Of a stretch of 64,000 nucleotides of DNA, positions 56,847 to 64,000 are shown in pieces. The notes beneath the pieces were generated by a model, which saw nothing but the letters and a program-made list of their open reading frames with translations, was not told the DNA's origin and did no database searches. This DNA comes from JARRNE01 sp963824085 (lineage in GTDB: Bacteria; Pseudomonadota; Gammaproteobacteria; Chromatiales; Chromatiaceae): assembly GCA_963824085.1 (NCBI GenBank), contig CAWGNT010000004.1, positions 1 through 64,000 of the forward strand. Direction: 5' to 3'. A program made the position numbers and the translations under genes. Position 1 is the stretch's first letter; every line of letters starts with the position of its first letter.

Positions 56847-58448
56847 TTACTTTCGCTTCCTGCCGCGATCCTTGTCTTTGTTCTCGTTGTCGTTCTGGCT
56901 CACGTCCATGAATCGCTTGTGCCCGCAGGGCAGATAGCCGCTCGTGCTGCAGATATCCTCCTGTTTGAGAGCGTCCTTCAAACCCTCACACAAGGTGCGT
57001 AGCACCTTTATACGCGCGAAGGGTTTGTCGTTGCCCTCGACGAGGGTCCAGGAGGCGGACTCTGTGCTGGTGTGGGCCACCATCTCGTTGATTGCCGTCT
57101 TGTAGTCCGGCCACTTCTCCCTGTTGCGCCAGTCGTCCGCCGTGATCTTGTAACGTTTGTAGGGGATTTTTTCCCTTTCTTCGAAGCGCCGCAGCTGCTC
57201 ATCCTGGCTGATGTGTAGCCAGAACTTGAAGAGGATCACGCCGCTCTCAACCAGCTGCTCTTCGAACTGGTTGATCTCGGAGTATGCACGCCGCCACTCG
57301 GAGTCCGTGGCGAAGCCCTCCACGCGCTCCACCAGCACCCGCCCATACCAGGAGCGATCGTAGACAGTGATGTAGCCCGCGCGGGGGATGTGCCGCCAAA
57401 AGCGCCACAGGTAGTGATGTGCCTTTTCCTCGTCGGTGGGCGCGGCGACGGGGATCGATCGGTATAGCCTCGCGTCGATGCCGCTCGTGATGCGGCGAAT
57501 GGCGCCGCCCTTGCCGCCCGCGTCCACGCCCTCGAACACCATCACCACGGAGCGGCTCTTCTTGTGGGCCTCCCAGGCGAGCTCATTGAGCTCCGCCTGT
57601 AGCCGATTGAGCTCTGTCTTGTATTGGTCCCGTTCCAGGGACTGGGTAAGGTCGAGCTGGTCGAGCAATGTGATCTGCGCGGTCGGGATATCCGGCAGCT
57701 CCAGCGGGCTGGAGCTGGGCGGCGGCTCCATTGCCGCGGGCTCGCTGAGCCGCATCTTGATGGCGTGTAGAAGGGTCTTGCCCACCGTGATGTCACGGTA
57801 GCGCCGATCCTGGGCCTCGATCAGATACCAGGGGGCAATCCCGCGGTCGGTTTGACGAATGACGCGCTCGGCCACACGCTCGAAGTTGCTGTAGTGCTCC
57901 GAGAACTTTGTCTTGTCCGGCATCATCTTCCAGCGGCTGCGGTCGTCCCGGGAGAGCTCCTTCAGGCGCTGCTTCTGGTCCTTCTCGGCAAGGTGGAACC
58001 AGAACTTGACGATGAGCGCCCCGTCCTGGATCAGCATGCGCTCGTAGTCCACGATGCGGGTGAGCTCGGCATCGAGCTCGGCGTCGTTGCAGAGCTCGCG
58101 AAAGCGGTGCTCGATGGGTGCGAGGTACCAGCCGCCGAACAGGATGGCCATCTCCCCCCGGGGAGGCAGAGAGCGCCAGAAGCGCCAATAGCGCGGGCGC
58201 TGACGCTCTTCGTCGGTCTCGTCCCAAAACGCGAAGGTTTGCATCCCTCGGGTATCCAGCCATTCGTTGAGGCGATTGACGACCTCACCCTTGCCGGCAG
58301 CTTCGACGCCGGACACGATAATGATGACCGGGATGTCCGTCTGCAGCAGCTCCCGCTGCACCAACAGAAGTTGGGTGCGGAGCTCTTCCTGCTGCCTCTT
58401 GAAGGTTTCCTTGTCGACCTTCCGCCCGACCTTGGCAGCCTCAAACAT
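56847..58448 (-). CDS. pap: Polyphosphate:AMP phosphotransferase (two-domain PPK2)
   Basis: A 533-aa class II PPK2 that makes ADP from AMP and polyphosphate. It consists of two PPK2 repeats. The N half has GVEAAGKGE (47-55) and the C half GVDAGGKGGA near 306 with YDRSWYGRVLVERVEGF. The C half keeps the catalytic residues; the N half lacks the second Asp/Gly pattern and is probably structural, as in Pseudomonas and Acinetobacter enzymes. It converges on tatD with a 3-base gap and ends in a Lys/Asp-rich tail. Confidence 0.93.
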   Translation of the reverse strand: MFEAAKVGRKVDKETFKRQQEELRTQLLLVQRELLQTDIPVIIIVSGVEAAGKGEVVNRLNEWLDTRGMQTFAFWDETDEERQRPRYWRFWRSLPPRGEMAILFGGWYLAPIEHRFRELCNDAELDAELTRIVDYERMLIQDGALIVKFWFHLAEKDQKQRLKELSRDDRSRWKMMPDKTKFSEHYSNFERVAERVIRQTDRGIAPWYLIEAQDRRYRDITVGKTLLHAIKMRLSEPAAMEPPPSSSPLELPDIPTAQITLLDQLDLTQSLERDQYKTELNRLQAELNELAWEAHKKSRSVVMVFEGVDAGGKGGAIRRITSGIDARLYRSIPVAAPTDEEKAHHYLWRFWRHIPRAGYITVYDRSWYGRVLVERVEGFATDSEWRRAYSEINQFEEQLVESGVILFKFWLHISQDEQLRRFEEREKIPYKRYKITADDWRNREKWPDYKTAINEMVAHTSTESASWTLVEGNDKPFARIKVLRTLCEGLKDALKQEDICSTSGYLPCGHKRFMDVSQNDNENKDKDRGRKRK

Positions 58449-58690
58449 GGTTCCCCCCTTTTTTTGGTCTAGCGTTTTCCCGACTCTGAACGATCGGGTA
58501 GAAATGATTCCGTTGTTCGCCCCAAGAACTGGCGCCGGCGGGATGGAAAATAGTCTCCAGCCGTGTCAGTCGTCTGTCCCGCCATCTTCAGCACCTGCAA
58601 CGGGCGGAAAATGAAGGAATTCGGAGACGACGCTTTGCGGATGCCGTGCGCTGAGAAATCTAGGATGAATTTGTTCAGCGTCTCCCTAGG

Positions 58691-59149
58691 CTAGGCGGAT
58701 CGAACCGTTGAATCGCCCCTCACTGGGCGCGGGCGCCCGCCGCGTCCGATGGCCACGTAGGTAATCAGCGCGTCGGCGACATGTTGACGGCTAGAGGGGT
58801 CCGGCTCGCGCCGCGTCCATGCACGGACATCCACCGTGACCGAGGTATGACCTACGTGCCGGACGCGGGCGTACAGATCGACCAGGTCGCCCACCAAGAC
58901 GGGTGCACGGAACCGAAACTCCTTCACCGCCACGGTCGCCACGCGGCCGCGGGCGGCCTGGATGGCGACAGTGCTACCCGCGATGTCCGCCTGGGACATG
59001 AGCCAACCGCCGAAGATATCTCCATATGCGTTCGTGTCGGCGGGCATCGCCACCACCCGGATAGCGAGCCGCCATTCAAACGGCTCAGGATCGGTGTACA
59101 GGCTGGGCTCGCTCACGACTGCTCCCTGGGAAACCGGCCGGGACTCCAT
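58691..59149 (-). CDS. Acyl-CoA thioesterase, hotdog fold (YciA-like)
   Basis: A 152-aa hotdog protein. The N-terminal RVVAMPADTNAYGDIFGGWL carries the catalytic Asp (about residue 43), followed by AGSTVAIQAARGRVATVAVK and VGDLVDLYARVRHVGHTSVT. YciA-type enzymes hydrolyse a broad range of acyl-CoAs. Residues 1-20 are less conserved, so an internal GTG start is possible. A standalone gene. Confidence 0.88.
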   Translation of the reverse strand: MESRPVSQGAVVSEPSLYTDPEPFEWRLAIRVVAMPADTNAYGDIFGGWLMSQADIAGSTVAIQAARGRVATVAVKEFRFRAPVLVGDLVDLYARVRHVGHTSVTVDVRAWTRREPDPSSRQHVADALITYVAIGRGGRPRPVRGDSTVRSA

Positions 59150-59476
59150 GCCTTCGGAAACCCGTAGTCTGCGAGCCCGGTCCTCGTCCTTACTGTCATG
59201 CCGCCATCCTCGATAGATCTAGACCAATTTGCCGCCGTGTTGCGACCGATCTTCGCATACCCGAGGAGACCCTGCAGCGGCCTGGAAAACGGTTGGGCGG
59301 GCGTACCCCGTGCGCGTCTACACCCTGCACATGGCTCATTAGGTCTGTGACCTGAGGGACCGCGTGTATACCTCCGTGCAGCGTGACGGCGGCCTCCATG
59401 CTGCCGAGACGCCAGCCGCCCGCAATCCGGTCCCCGAGTACCGAAAAAGCAACTGCCAACGGGATCGATGCTACCG
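59150..59476. other. Intergenic, nothing recognised
   Basis: Between the thioesterase and the aminotransferase no gene with a ribosome binding site is seen. A short stretch near 59,405-59,450 loosely resembles segments at 6,137 and 13,506. Confidence 0.45.
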
Positions 59477-60604
59477 CTAGCCGCCAGCAGCCAGCTCGGC
59501 AGCGAGCTCAATGGCACGCTCGATCTGCTCCGTAGGCGTGTAGAAGTGAGGCGAAAATCGAATACCCCCGCCACGATTGGCGCAGATTACCCGTTGCGCC
59601 ATGAGTTTCTCCTGGAGGGCACCAGGGTCCGCATCCGGGACCCTGAACGTCACGATTCCGGCACGTCTTTCCGGAGCTCGCGGAGACAGCAGCTCGAAGC
59701 CCCGGTGGTCGATGAGCTCTAACAGCCTCGCCGTAAGCGCGTTGATGGCTTGCTCGACGCTGGCCATACCGACCTCCTCGAGGAGCGACAGGCTGGCCTC
59801 CAGGGCATGGATGCCGAGCATATTCGGACTCCCGCATTCGAACCGCCGGGCGTCAGCCGCAGGGGTCCAGTCCCGCCGTTCGAACTCGCCAGGGTGCTCC
59901 ACCATGTGCCAGCCGTACTGGCGGAGACGCAAGCGCGGCCGGACCTCGGGATTCACGTAGAGCAGGGCGATGCCCTCTGGGCCAAGCATCCACTTGTGCC
60001 CATCGGCTACCACAAAGTCCGCTTGGATGCGCTCTAGATCGAAGGGGACGGCCCCCAGGCTCTGAATTCCATCCACACACAACAGAATCCCTTGGTTGCG
60101 GCAGAATGCGCCCAGCTGCTCCAAGTCCAGCCGCAGGCCGCGCGCATACTGCACCGAGCTTACGGCCATTAGACGTGTCCGCCGGTCACAAAGGGCGGTG
60201 AGATCCGCCTCTGGGGCTTCGGATGCGTAAAGGTCGAGTTGCCGACACTGAACACCTTCGGTGCGGAGCGACTCCCAGACGATCCGGTTGGACGGAAACT
60301 CCTGTGCAATCCCAACGACGTTGTCGCCGGCTTGCCAGTCGAGGCCGTGAGCGACGATGGAGAGCCCTTCCGATGTGTTTTTCGTCAGGGCGATGTCGGC
60401 GGGTGAGTGCGCATTGATCAGGGCCGCCAGGCGTTGCCGCAGTCTCGCTTCAATCTGCACCCATCGTCCGTATTCGGCCGCGCCCCGCGTACCGTTCTCT
60501 TGCGCGAAGCGCGTCACCGCCTCCACGGTGCGCTTTGGCCAGGGGGACACCGCCGCGTGGTTGAGATAGATGAGATCGGGGGAGAGGAGACACTCGGAGT
60601 GCAT
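59477..60604 (-). CDS. Class V aminotransferase (PLP-dependent)
   Basis: A 375-aa fold-type I PLP enzyme. The Schiff-base lysine is in VVADGHKWMLGPEG (about 197-210), preceded by CVDGIQSLG (PLP-binding Asp) and KNTSEGLSIVAHGL (phosphate binding). The start at 60,604 (MHSECLLSPDLIYLNHAA) matches the family N-terminus; the frame is open upstream into the response regulator but without homology. Cysteine-desulfurase/selenocysteine-lyase-like and isopenicillin epimerase-like subgroups share these features; substrate unknown. Confidence 0.9.
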   Translation of the reverse strand: MHSECLLSPDLIYLNHAAVSPWPKRTVEAVTRFAQENGTRGAAEYGRWVQIEARLRQRLAALINAHSPADIALTKNTSEGLSIVAHGLDWQAGDNVVGIAQEFPSNRIVWESLRTEGVQCRQLDLYASEAPEADLTALCDRRTRLMAVSSVQYARGLRLDLEQLGAFCRNQGILLCVDGIQSLGAVPFDLERIQADFVVADGHKWMLGPEGIALLYVNPEVRPRLRLRQYGWHMVEHPGEFERRDWTPAADARRFECGSPNMLGIHALEASLSLLEEVGMASVEQAINALTARLLELIDHRGFELLSPRAPERRAGIVTFRVPDADPGALQEKLMAQRVICANRGGGIRFSPHFYTPTEQIERAIELAAELAAGG

Positions 60605-60654
60605 AGGCGGGTCCCGCTGGTAAGCCGCGTGCGAGATTACAAGGCGTCGAACGA

Positions 60655-61377
60655 TCAGGGCTGGCCGTCGAAGTCGACGGGTGCGGTAAACATATATCCG
60701 ACGCTGCGGATGGTCTTGATAAGCGACGGCTGCGGACGATGGTCGCCCAACTTCTTGCGCAGCTTGGCCACCAGGACATCCACACTGCGGTCGTAAGGCG
60801 TCCACTCACGCTGAGTAAGCAGATCAAGGATCGCGGTCCGTGTCAGCACCTGGTGATGGCGCTCGACCAAGGCGGCAAGCAACTTGTGCTCGTGCGCGGT
60901 CAAGCTGACTGGCTTCCCCTCCGGATCAGTCAGCTCGTGAGCAGCCAGATCCAACGTCCAGCCCGCAAAGCGGGCGACCGAGCCCGCGGTTGTGATCTTG
61001 CCTGCATCGGACACCCGGCGTAGCACAGTTCGCATCCGCGCCAACAGCTCGCGCGGATCAAAGGGTTTCGTGACGTAGTCGTCGGCGCCCAGCTCCAGTC
61101 CGACAACCTTGTCCACGGTGTCCGCTCTCCCCGTAAGCATCACGATTGCCAACTCGTACCTGGCCCGCAGCTCTCGAGCGAGGGAGAATCCGTCCCCGTC
61201 CGGGAGCATCAGATCCAGAATGACGAGATCGGGCGATCCCGCCTCGAGCAATTGGCGCATCCGCTCGGCCGACTGGGCAGTTTGGACCTCGTAATGTTCT
61301 TGGCGCAGGTAGCGGGCGAGCGCACGACATAGCCGCACATCATCGTCGACAATCAAGATACGCGGTGGTTCGGACAT
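60655..61377 (-). CDS. OmpR-family response regulator
   Basis: A 240-aa two-domain regulator. The receiver domain has D11/D12, phospho-acceptor D55 (VILDLMLPDGDG) and K104 (VTKPFDP). The C-terminal winged helix (LTAHEHKLLAALVERHHQVL, then YDRSVDVLVAKLRKKLGD and IKTIRSVGYMF) binds DNA. It diverges from a sensor kinase 402 bases away, probably its partner. Its stop is 50 bases before the aminotransferase start, so that gene may be cotranscribed. Confidence 0.94.
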   Translation of the reverse strand: MSEPPRILIVDDDVRLCRALARYLRQEHYEVQTAQSAERMRQLLEAGSPDLVILDLMLPDGDGFSLARELRARYELAIVMLTGRADTVDKVVGLELGADDYVTKPFDPRELLARMRTVLRRVSDAGKITTAGSVARFAGWTLDLAAHELTDPEGKPVSLTAHEHKLLAALVERHHQVLTRTAILDLLTQREWTPYDRSVDVLVAKLRKKLGDHRPQPSLIKTIRSVGYMFTAPVDFDGQP

Positions 61378-61779
61378 TGGATGTGTCTTCCTTGGTTTGT
61401 CCGAGCGGGAATCGGCTTAGCGGAAGGACCGCCTGTCGCTTCCGATTCGGCAAAGGCTTCGCAACGGAACCCATTGCGGGGTGGCCGCCGTGGGCGCCCC
61501 TCGGACTTTTCGCTCATGAATAGGCCGCGACCGTTTGGACGATCGCCTAAAGGATACGCCCCGAATCCCAAGGAGACGCAGCGGTGTCGATCCGTTGTGC
61601 TTCGTCTTGTGATTGCGGTCACGCACCTAGGTGTACGCCAGCTGCGTTGTAGGATGTCGCGGACCCCAGGTTATGGTCACCGGTATTATGGGTGCCCGCT
61701 ATCGAGGCAGTGGCCGCGGTCTTGCTCCGACAACCGCAATCGGCGTTGAATCTAATCTCGGCAACGACTGGAAGCAACC
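61378..61779. promoter_or_regulatory. Divergent promoter region of the two-component pair
   Basis: The 402 bases between the response regulator and the kinase must contain both promoters. No clean direct repeat for OmpR binding or -35/-10 pair could be placed by eye, and the frames inside lack ribosome binding sites. Confidence 0.4.
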
Positions 61780-64000
61780 GTGCACGCAACCACCACTATG
61801 GTGACCGAGGGCAAGCGAATCACCGGCTTGGTCGGTGTCATGATGATCGCAGTCTCGCTCAGCACTGCAACCGCGATCGTCATTCTCTACCAGACCGCCT
61901 TCGAGCAGCAGAGGGCGCATCTGGTGCAGAGCGTTCACGACCAAGCAAAGCTCATGGAGGCCGCGGCCCGTCTCGATGGTACCGAGAATCAGGGGCGCCC
62001 CGGTGAACCACGCGGGCACACCCTATTGCCGATAACGACCGCCTTCGACCATCATCCAGACGTCAGCCAGCTGGCGGAGATCGACGTCGCGCGGAGGGAG
62101 GGTGACGAGATCGTCTACCTCGTCAGACACGGGCGTCACGACGTCCGTCACCCACGGGCGGTGCGTTTTACCTCTGCCTTGGCAGAGCCCATGCGCCGGG
62201 CGGTTTCCGGTCAATATGGAAGCATGATCGGCCTCGATTACCGTGGGGTGAAGGTACTCGCGGCCTACGAGTCCGTTCCCGCGCTCGACGTCGGTGTAGT
62301 GGCCAAGATCGACCTGGCCGACATCCGAGCACCCTTCGTGCGAGCGGCGGCGACCGTGATCGGACTCGCGCTGGTGCTGGTCACGGCGGGGGCGGTGCTC
62401 TTTCGCCGGCTCACCAGCCCCTTGGTTCGCCATCTGACTCAGACAGAGCGTCGCTACGAGCGCATCTTCCACGGCATTCCGGTTCCCATCTGGGAGCTGG
62501 ACTTTTCGCAGGCATGGGAGGGGCTCCACGACCTCAGGTGCTCGGGCATCAGCGACATGCCCCGTTACCTCGCGGAAAACCCTGACACCGTCCGGCGCCT
62601 CATGAGCAGGGTCGTCGTCACCGACGCCAACGCTGCGACGCTGCGACAGTTCGGTGCACGATCCAAGGGGCAGTTCGACGACTGGTTCGCGCGGGACCTG
62701 GTCCCTTCCGCCATCCACTGTGCAACGCAACAGCTTCAGGCCATCGTGCAGGGGCGTGAAGCACTGCTCAGCGGGACAATTGTAAGCACAGCGCTCGACG
62801 GCAGGGAGCTGTCGGTGGTTCTCGCCGTCATGATCCCGCAGGCCGAGCACGGGTACGAAAGCATCCCGGTGAGTGCTCTCGACGTGACGTCGGCGGTGCA
62901 GCTGCGCCGGCGCGAGGAGGAGCTCGCCCTCATTCTCGCGTCGGCGGGCGAGGGCATCTTCGGCATGGACACGGAGGGAAGGTGCACCTTCGTCAATCGT
63001 GCCGCGCTGGAGATGCTCGGGTACCGGGACCAGAGCGAGCTGCTTGGACGGGAAATGCATTCCCAGATTCACCACACCTGCCGTGACGGCACGGATGTTC
63101 CGCGCGAGGCGTGCCCGATCCATCGATCCTGCCGCGAAAGCACCGCGGCGTTCCTCGACAACGAGCTCCTCTGGCGGCGAGATGGCACGTGCTTCTCCGC
63201 CGACTATCGCTCGTACCCCATGGTAAGAGATGGTGTGGTCGTAGGAACGGTGGTGACCTTTACCGACGTGACGGAGCGCAAGGAGAGGGAAGCCCAGCTT
63301 GTCCACGCCCAGAAGATGGATGTAGTCGGCCAGCTGACCGGCGCGATCGCGCACGACTTCAACAATCTGCTGACGGTCATCCTGACGAATCTGCGCGTCC
63401 TCGAGGACAAGCTGGGCCCGGCAGGCGATGCAGAGATCACCGAGATCCTCGACGACGCGACCTCCGCCGGCAAGGACGGAGCCGCTTTGACGCGCCGTCT
63501 GTTGGCATTCTCACGCATGCAGCCGCTCGAGCCGCAGTGGATGGATCTCGATATCTTCATCGACCACACGTGCCGCTTTCTCCGCCGCGTAACCGGCGAC
63601 GACATCGAGCTCGTCGTGCAGCGGACCGACGGCCCGCTGCCGGTGCACGTCGACCGCCAACAGCTCGAGAACGTGCTCCTCAACCTGACCATCAATGCGC
63701 GCGACGCAATGCCGAACGGCGGCCGGCTCACCATCACGACGAGGCGCCATCACATCGCGTCCGACGACACGTCGTCGCACGACGGATTGTCACCGGGCAA
63801 GTACGTCGTCGTGAGTGTTGCAGATACGGGGGTCGGCATGTCGACCGAGGCGGTGCGAAGGGCCGTAGAGCCTTTCTATTCGACCAAACCCATGGGCAAG
63901 GGCAGTGGGCTTGGCCTCAGCACGGCGCTGGGGTTTGCCCAGCAGTCCGGCGGAGATCTCACGATCAGCAGTACGCCGGGCGAAGGCACTGCCGTGTCGC
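61780..64000 (+). CDS. Membrane sensor histidine kinase with PAS domain, cut by the window end
   Basis: The frame is open for 740 codons to the window edge. The start is a GTG at 61,780 after GGAAG; an ATG at 61,798 is an alternative. Order: membrane helix (about 17-35), a periplasmic sensory segment, a second helix (about 190-212), a region with a PAS domain (about 385-510, IFGMDTEGRCTFVNRAALEM), the H-box IAHDFNNLLTVI with H525, then the ATPase N box NLTINARDAMPNGG, DTGVGMS and GSGLGLST. Kinases with HDFNN often carry a C-terminal receiver, which would lie beyond the window. Confidence 0.92.
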   Translation, partial: MHATTTMVTEGKRITGLVGVMMIAVSLSTATAIVILYQTAFEQQRAHLVQSVHDQAKLMEAAARLDGTENQGRPGEPRGHTLLPITTAFDHHPDVSQLAEIDVARREGDEIVYLVRHGRHDVRHPRAVRFTSALAEPMRRAVSGQYGSMIGLDYRGVKVLAAYESVPALDVGVVAKIDLADIRAPFVRAAATVIGLALVLVTAGAVLFRRLTSPLVRHLTQTERRYERIFHGIPVPIWELDFSQAWEGLHDLRCSGISDMPRYLAENPDTVRRLMSRVVVTDANAATLRQFGARSKGQFDDWFARDLVPSAIHCATQQLQAIVQGREALLSGTIVSTALDGRELSVVLAVMIPQAEHGYESIPVSALDVTSAVQLRRREEELALILASAGEGIFGMDTEGRCTFVNRAALEMLGYRDQSELLGREMHSQIHHTCRDGTDVPREACPIHRSCRESTAAFLDNELLWRRDGTCFSADYRSYPMVRDGVVVGTVVTFTDVTERKEREAQLVHAQKMDVVGQLTGAIAHDFNNLLTVILTNLRVLEDKLGPAGDAEITEILDDATSAGKDGAALTRRLLAFSRMQPLEPQWMDLDIFIDHTCRFLRRVTGDDIELVVQRTDGPLPVHVDRQQLENVLLNLTINARDAMPNGGRLTITTRRHHIASDDTSSHDGLSPGKYVVVSVADTGVGMSTEAVRRAVEPFYSTKPMGKGSGLGLSTALGFAQQSGGDLTISSTPGEGTAVS

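Noticed and set aside
62023..63354. 443-codon minus-strand frame
   Set aside because: Antisense to the histidine kinase, whose domains are continuous on the plus strand to the window edge.

Overview
The window is high-GC bacterial DNA with the gene order of a free-living gammaproteobacterium, most like the Chromatiales/Ectothiorhodospiraceae. Two conserved clusters support this. One is queG, nnr, tsaE, amiC, mutL, miaA, hfq, hflX, hflK, hflC, a DUF2065 gene, hisZ and purA. The other is yceD, rpmF, plsX, fabH, fabD, fabG, acpP, fabF, mltG, tmk, holB, a pilZ gene and tatD. MutL keeps an endonuclease-type motif, and HisZ implies a short-form HisG. No rRNA, tRNA, CRISPR array or complete insertion sequence was recognised. 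The genus call is inference from synteny only.

Left part (1-13.5 kb): a mixed housekeeping and accessory stretch. It holds a small lipoprotein, a candidate small RNA, a secreted pentapeptide-repeat protein, and a LysR regulator broken by three frameshifts beside two intact aldo/keto reductases. An ABC exporter, a DedA protein, an alkaline-phosphatase-superfamily protein, small unknown proteins, an EVE protein, RsgA and a tiny cytochrome c follow.

Middle (13.6-38.6 kb): RNA turnover and modification (orn, queG, miaA, hfq), metabolite and tRNA repair (nnr, tsaE), cell wall (amiC, mltG), mismatch repair (mutL), membrane proteolysis control (hflK/hflC), then fatty-acid synthesis and the tmk-holB-pilZ-tatD end of that cluster. 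The only break in the core clusters is a one-base frameshift in fabG in a run of five G.

Island (38,657-56,042): the 5' end of tatD is present twice as a perfect 29-bp direct repeat, enclosing 17.4 kb of foreign DNA. The intact tatD now lies right of the island with a new N-terminus supplied by it. Inside is one leftward defence operon: hsdM and hsdS (both full length but crowded with indels), a GmrSD-like DUF262/DUF1524 gene (one frameshift), a stranded 5' fragment of hsdR, a palindromic repeat, a three-gene cassette (pRiA4b ORF-3-like, a DUF6932-like nucleotidyltransferase, a 310-aa coiled-coil protein), an intact hsdR, a YgjP-type metallopeptidase and a 42-aa ORF. The right flank has small genes, nuclease fragments, two DnaA boxes and a truncated AlpA-like helix-turn-helix. 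No integrase is visible. The cassette wedged between two diverged hsdR 5' ends is the best candidate for an undescribed, probably defence-related module.

Right part (56-64 kb): a two-domain polyphosphate:AMP phosphotransferase, a hotdog thioesterase, a class V aminotransferase, and a divergent response regulator/sensor kinase pair; the kinase runs off the window.
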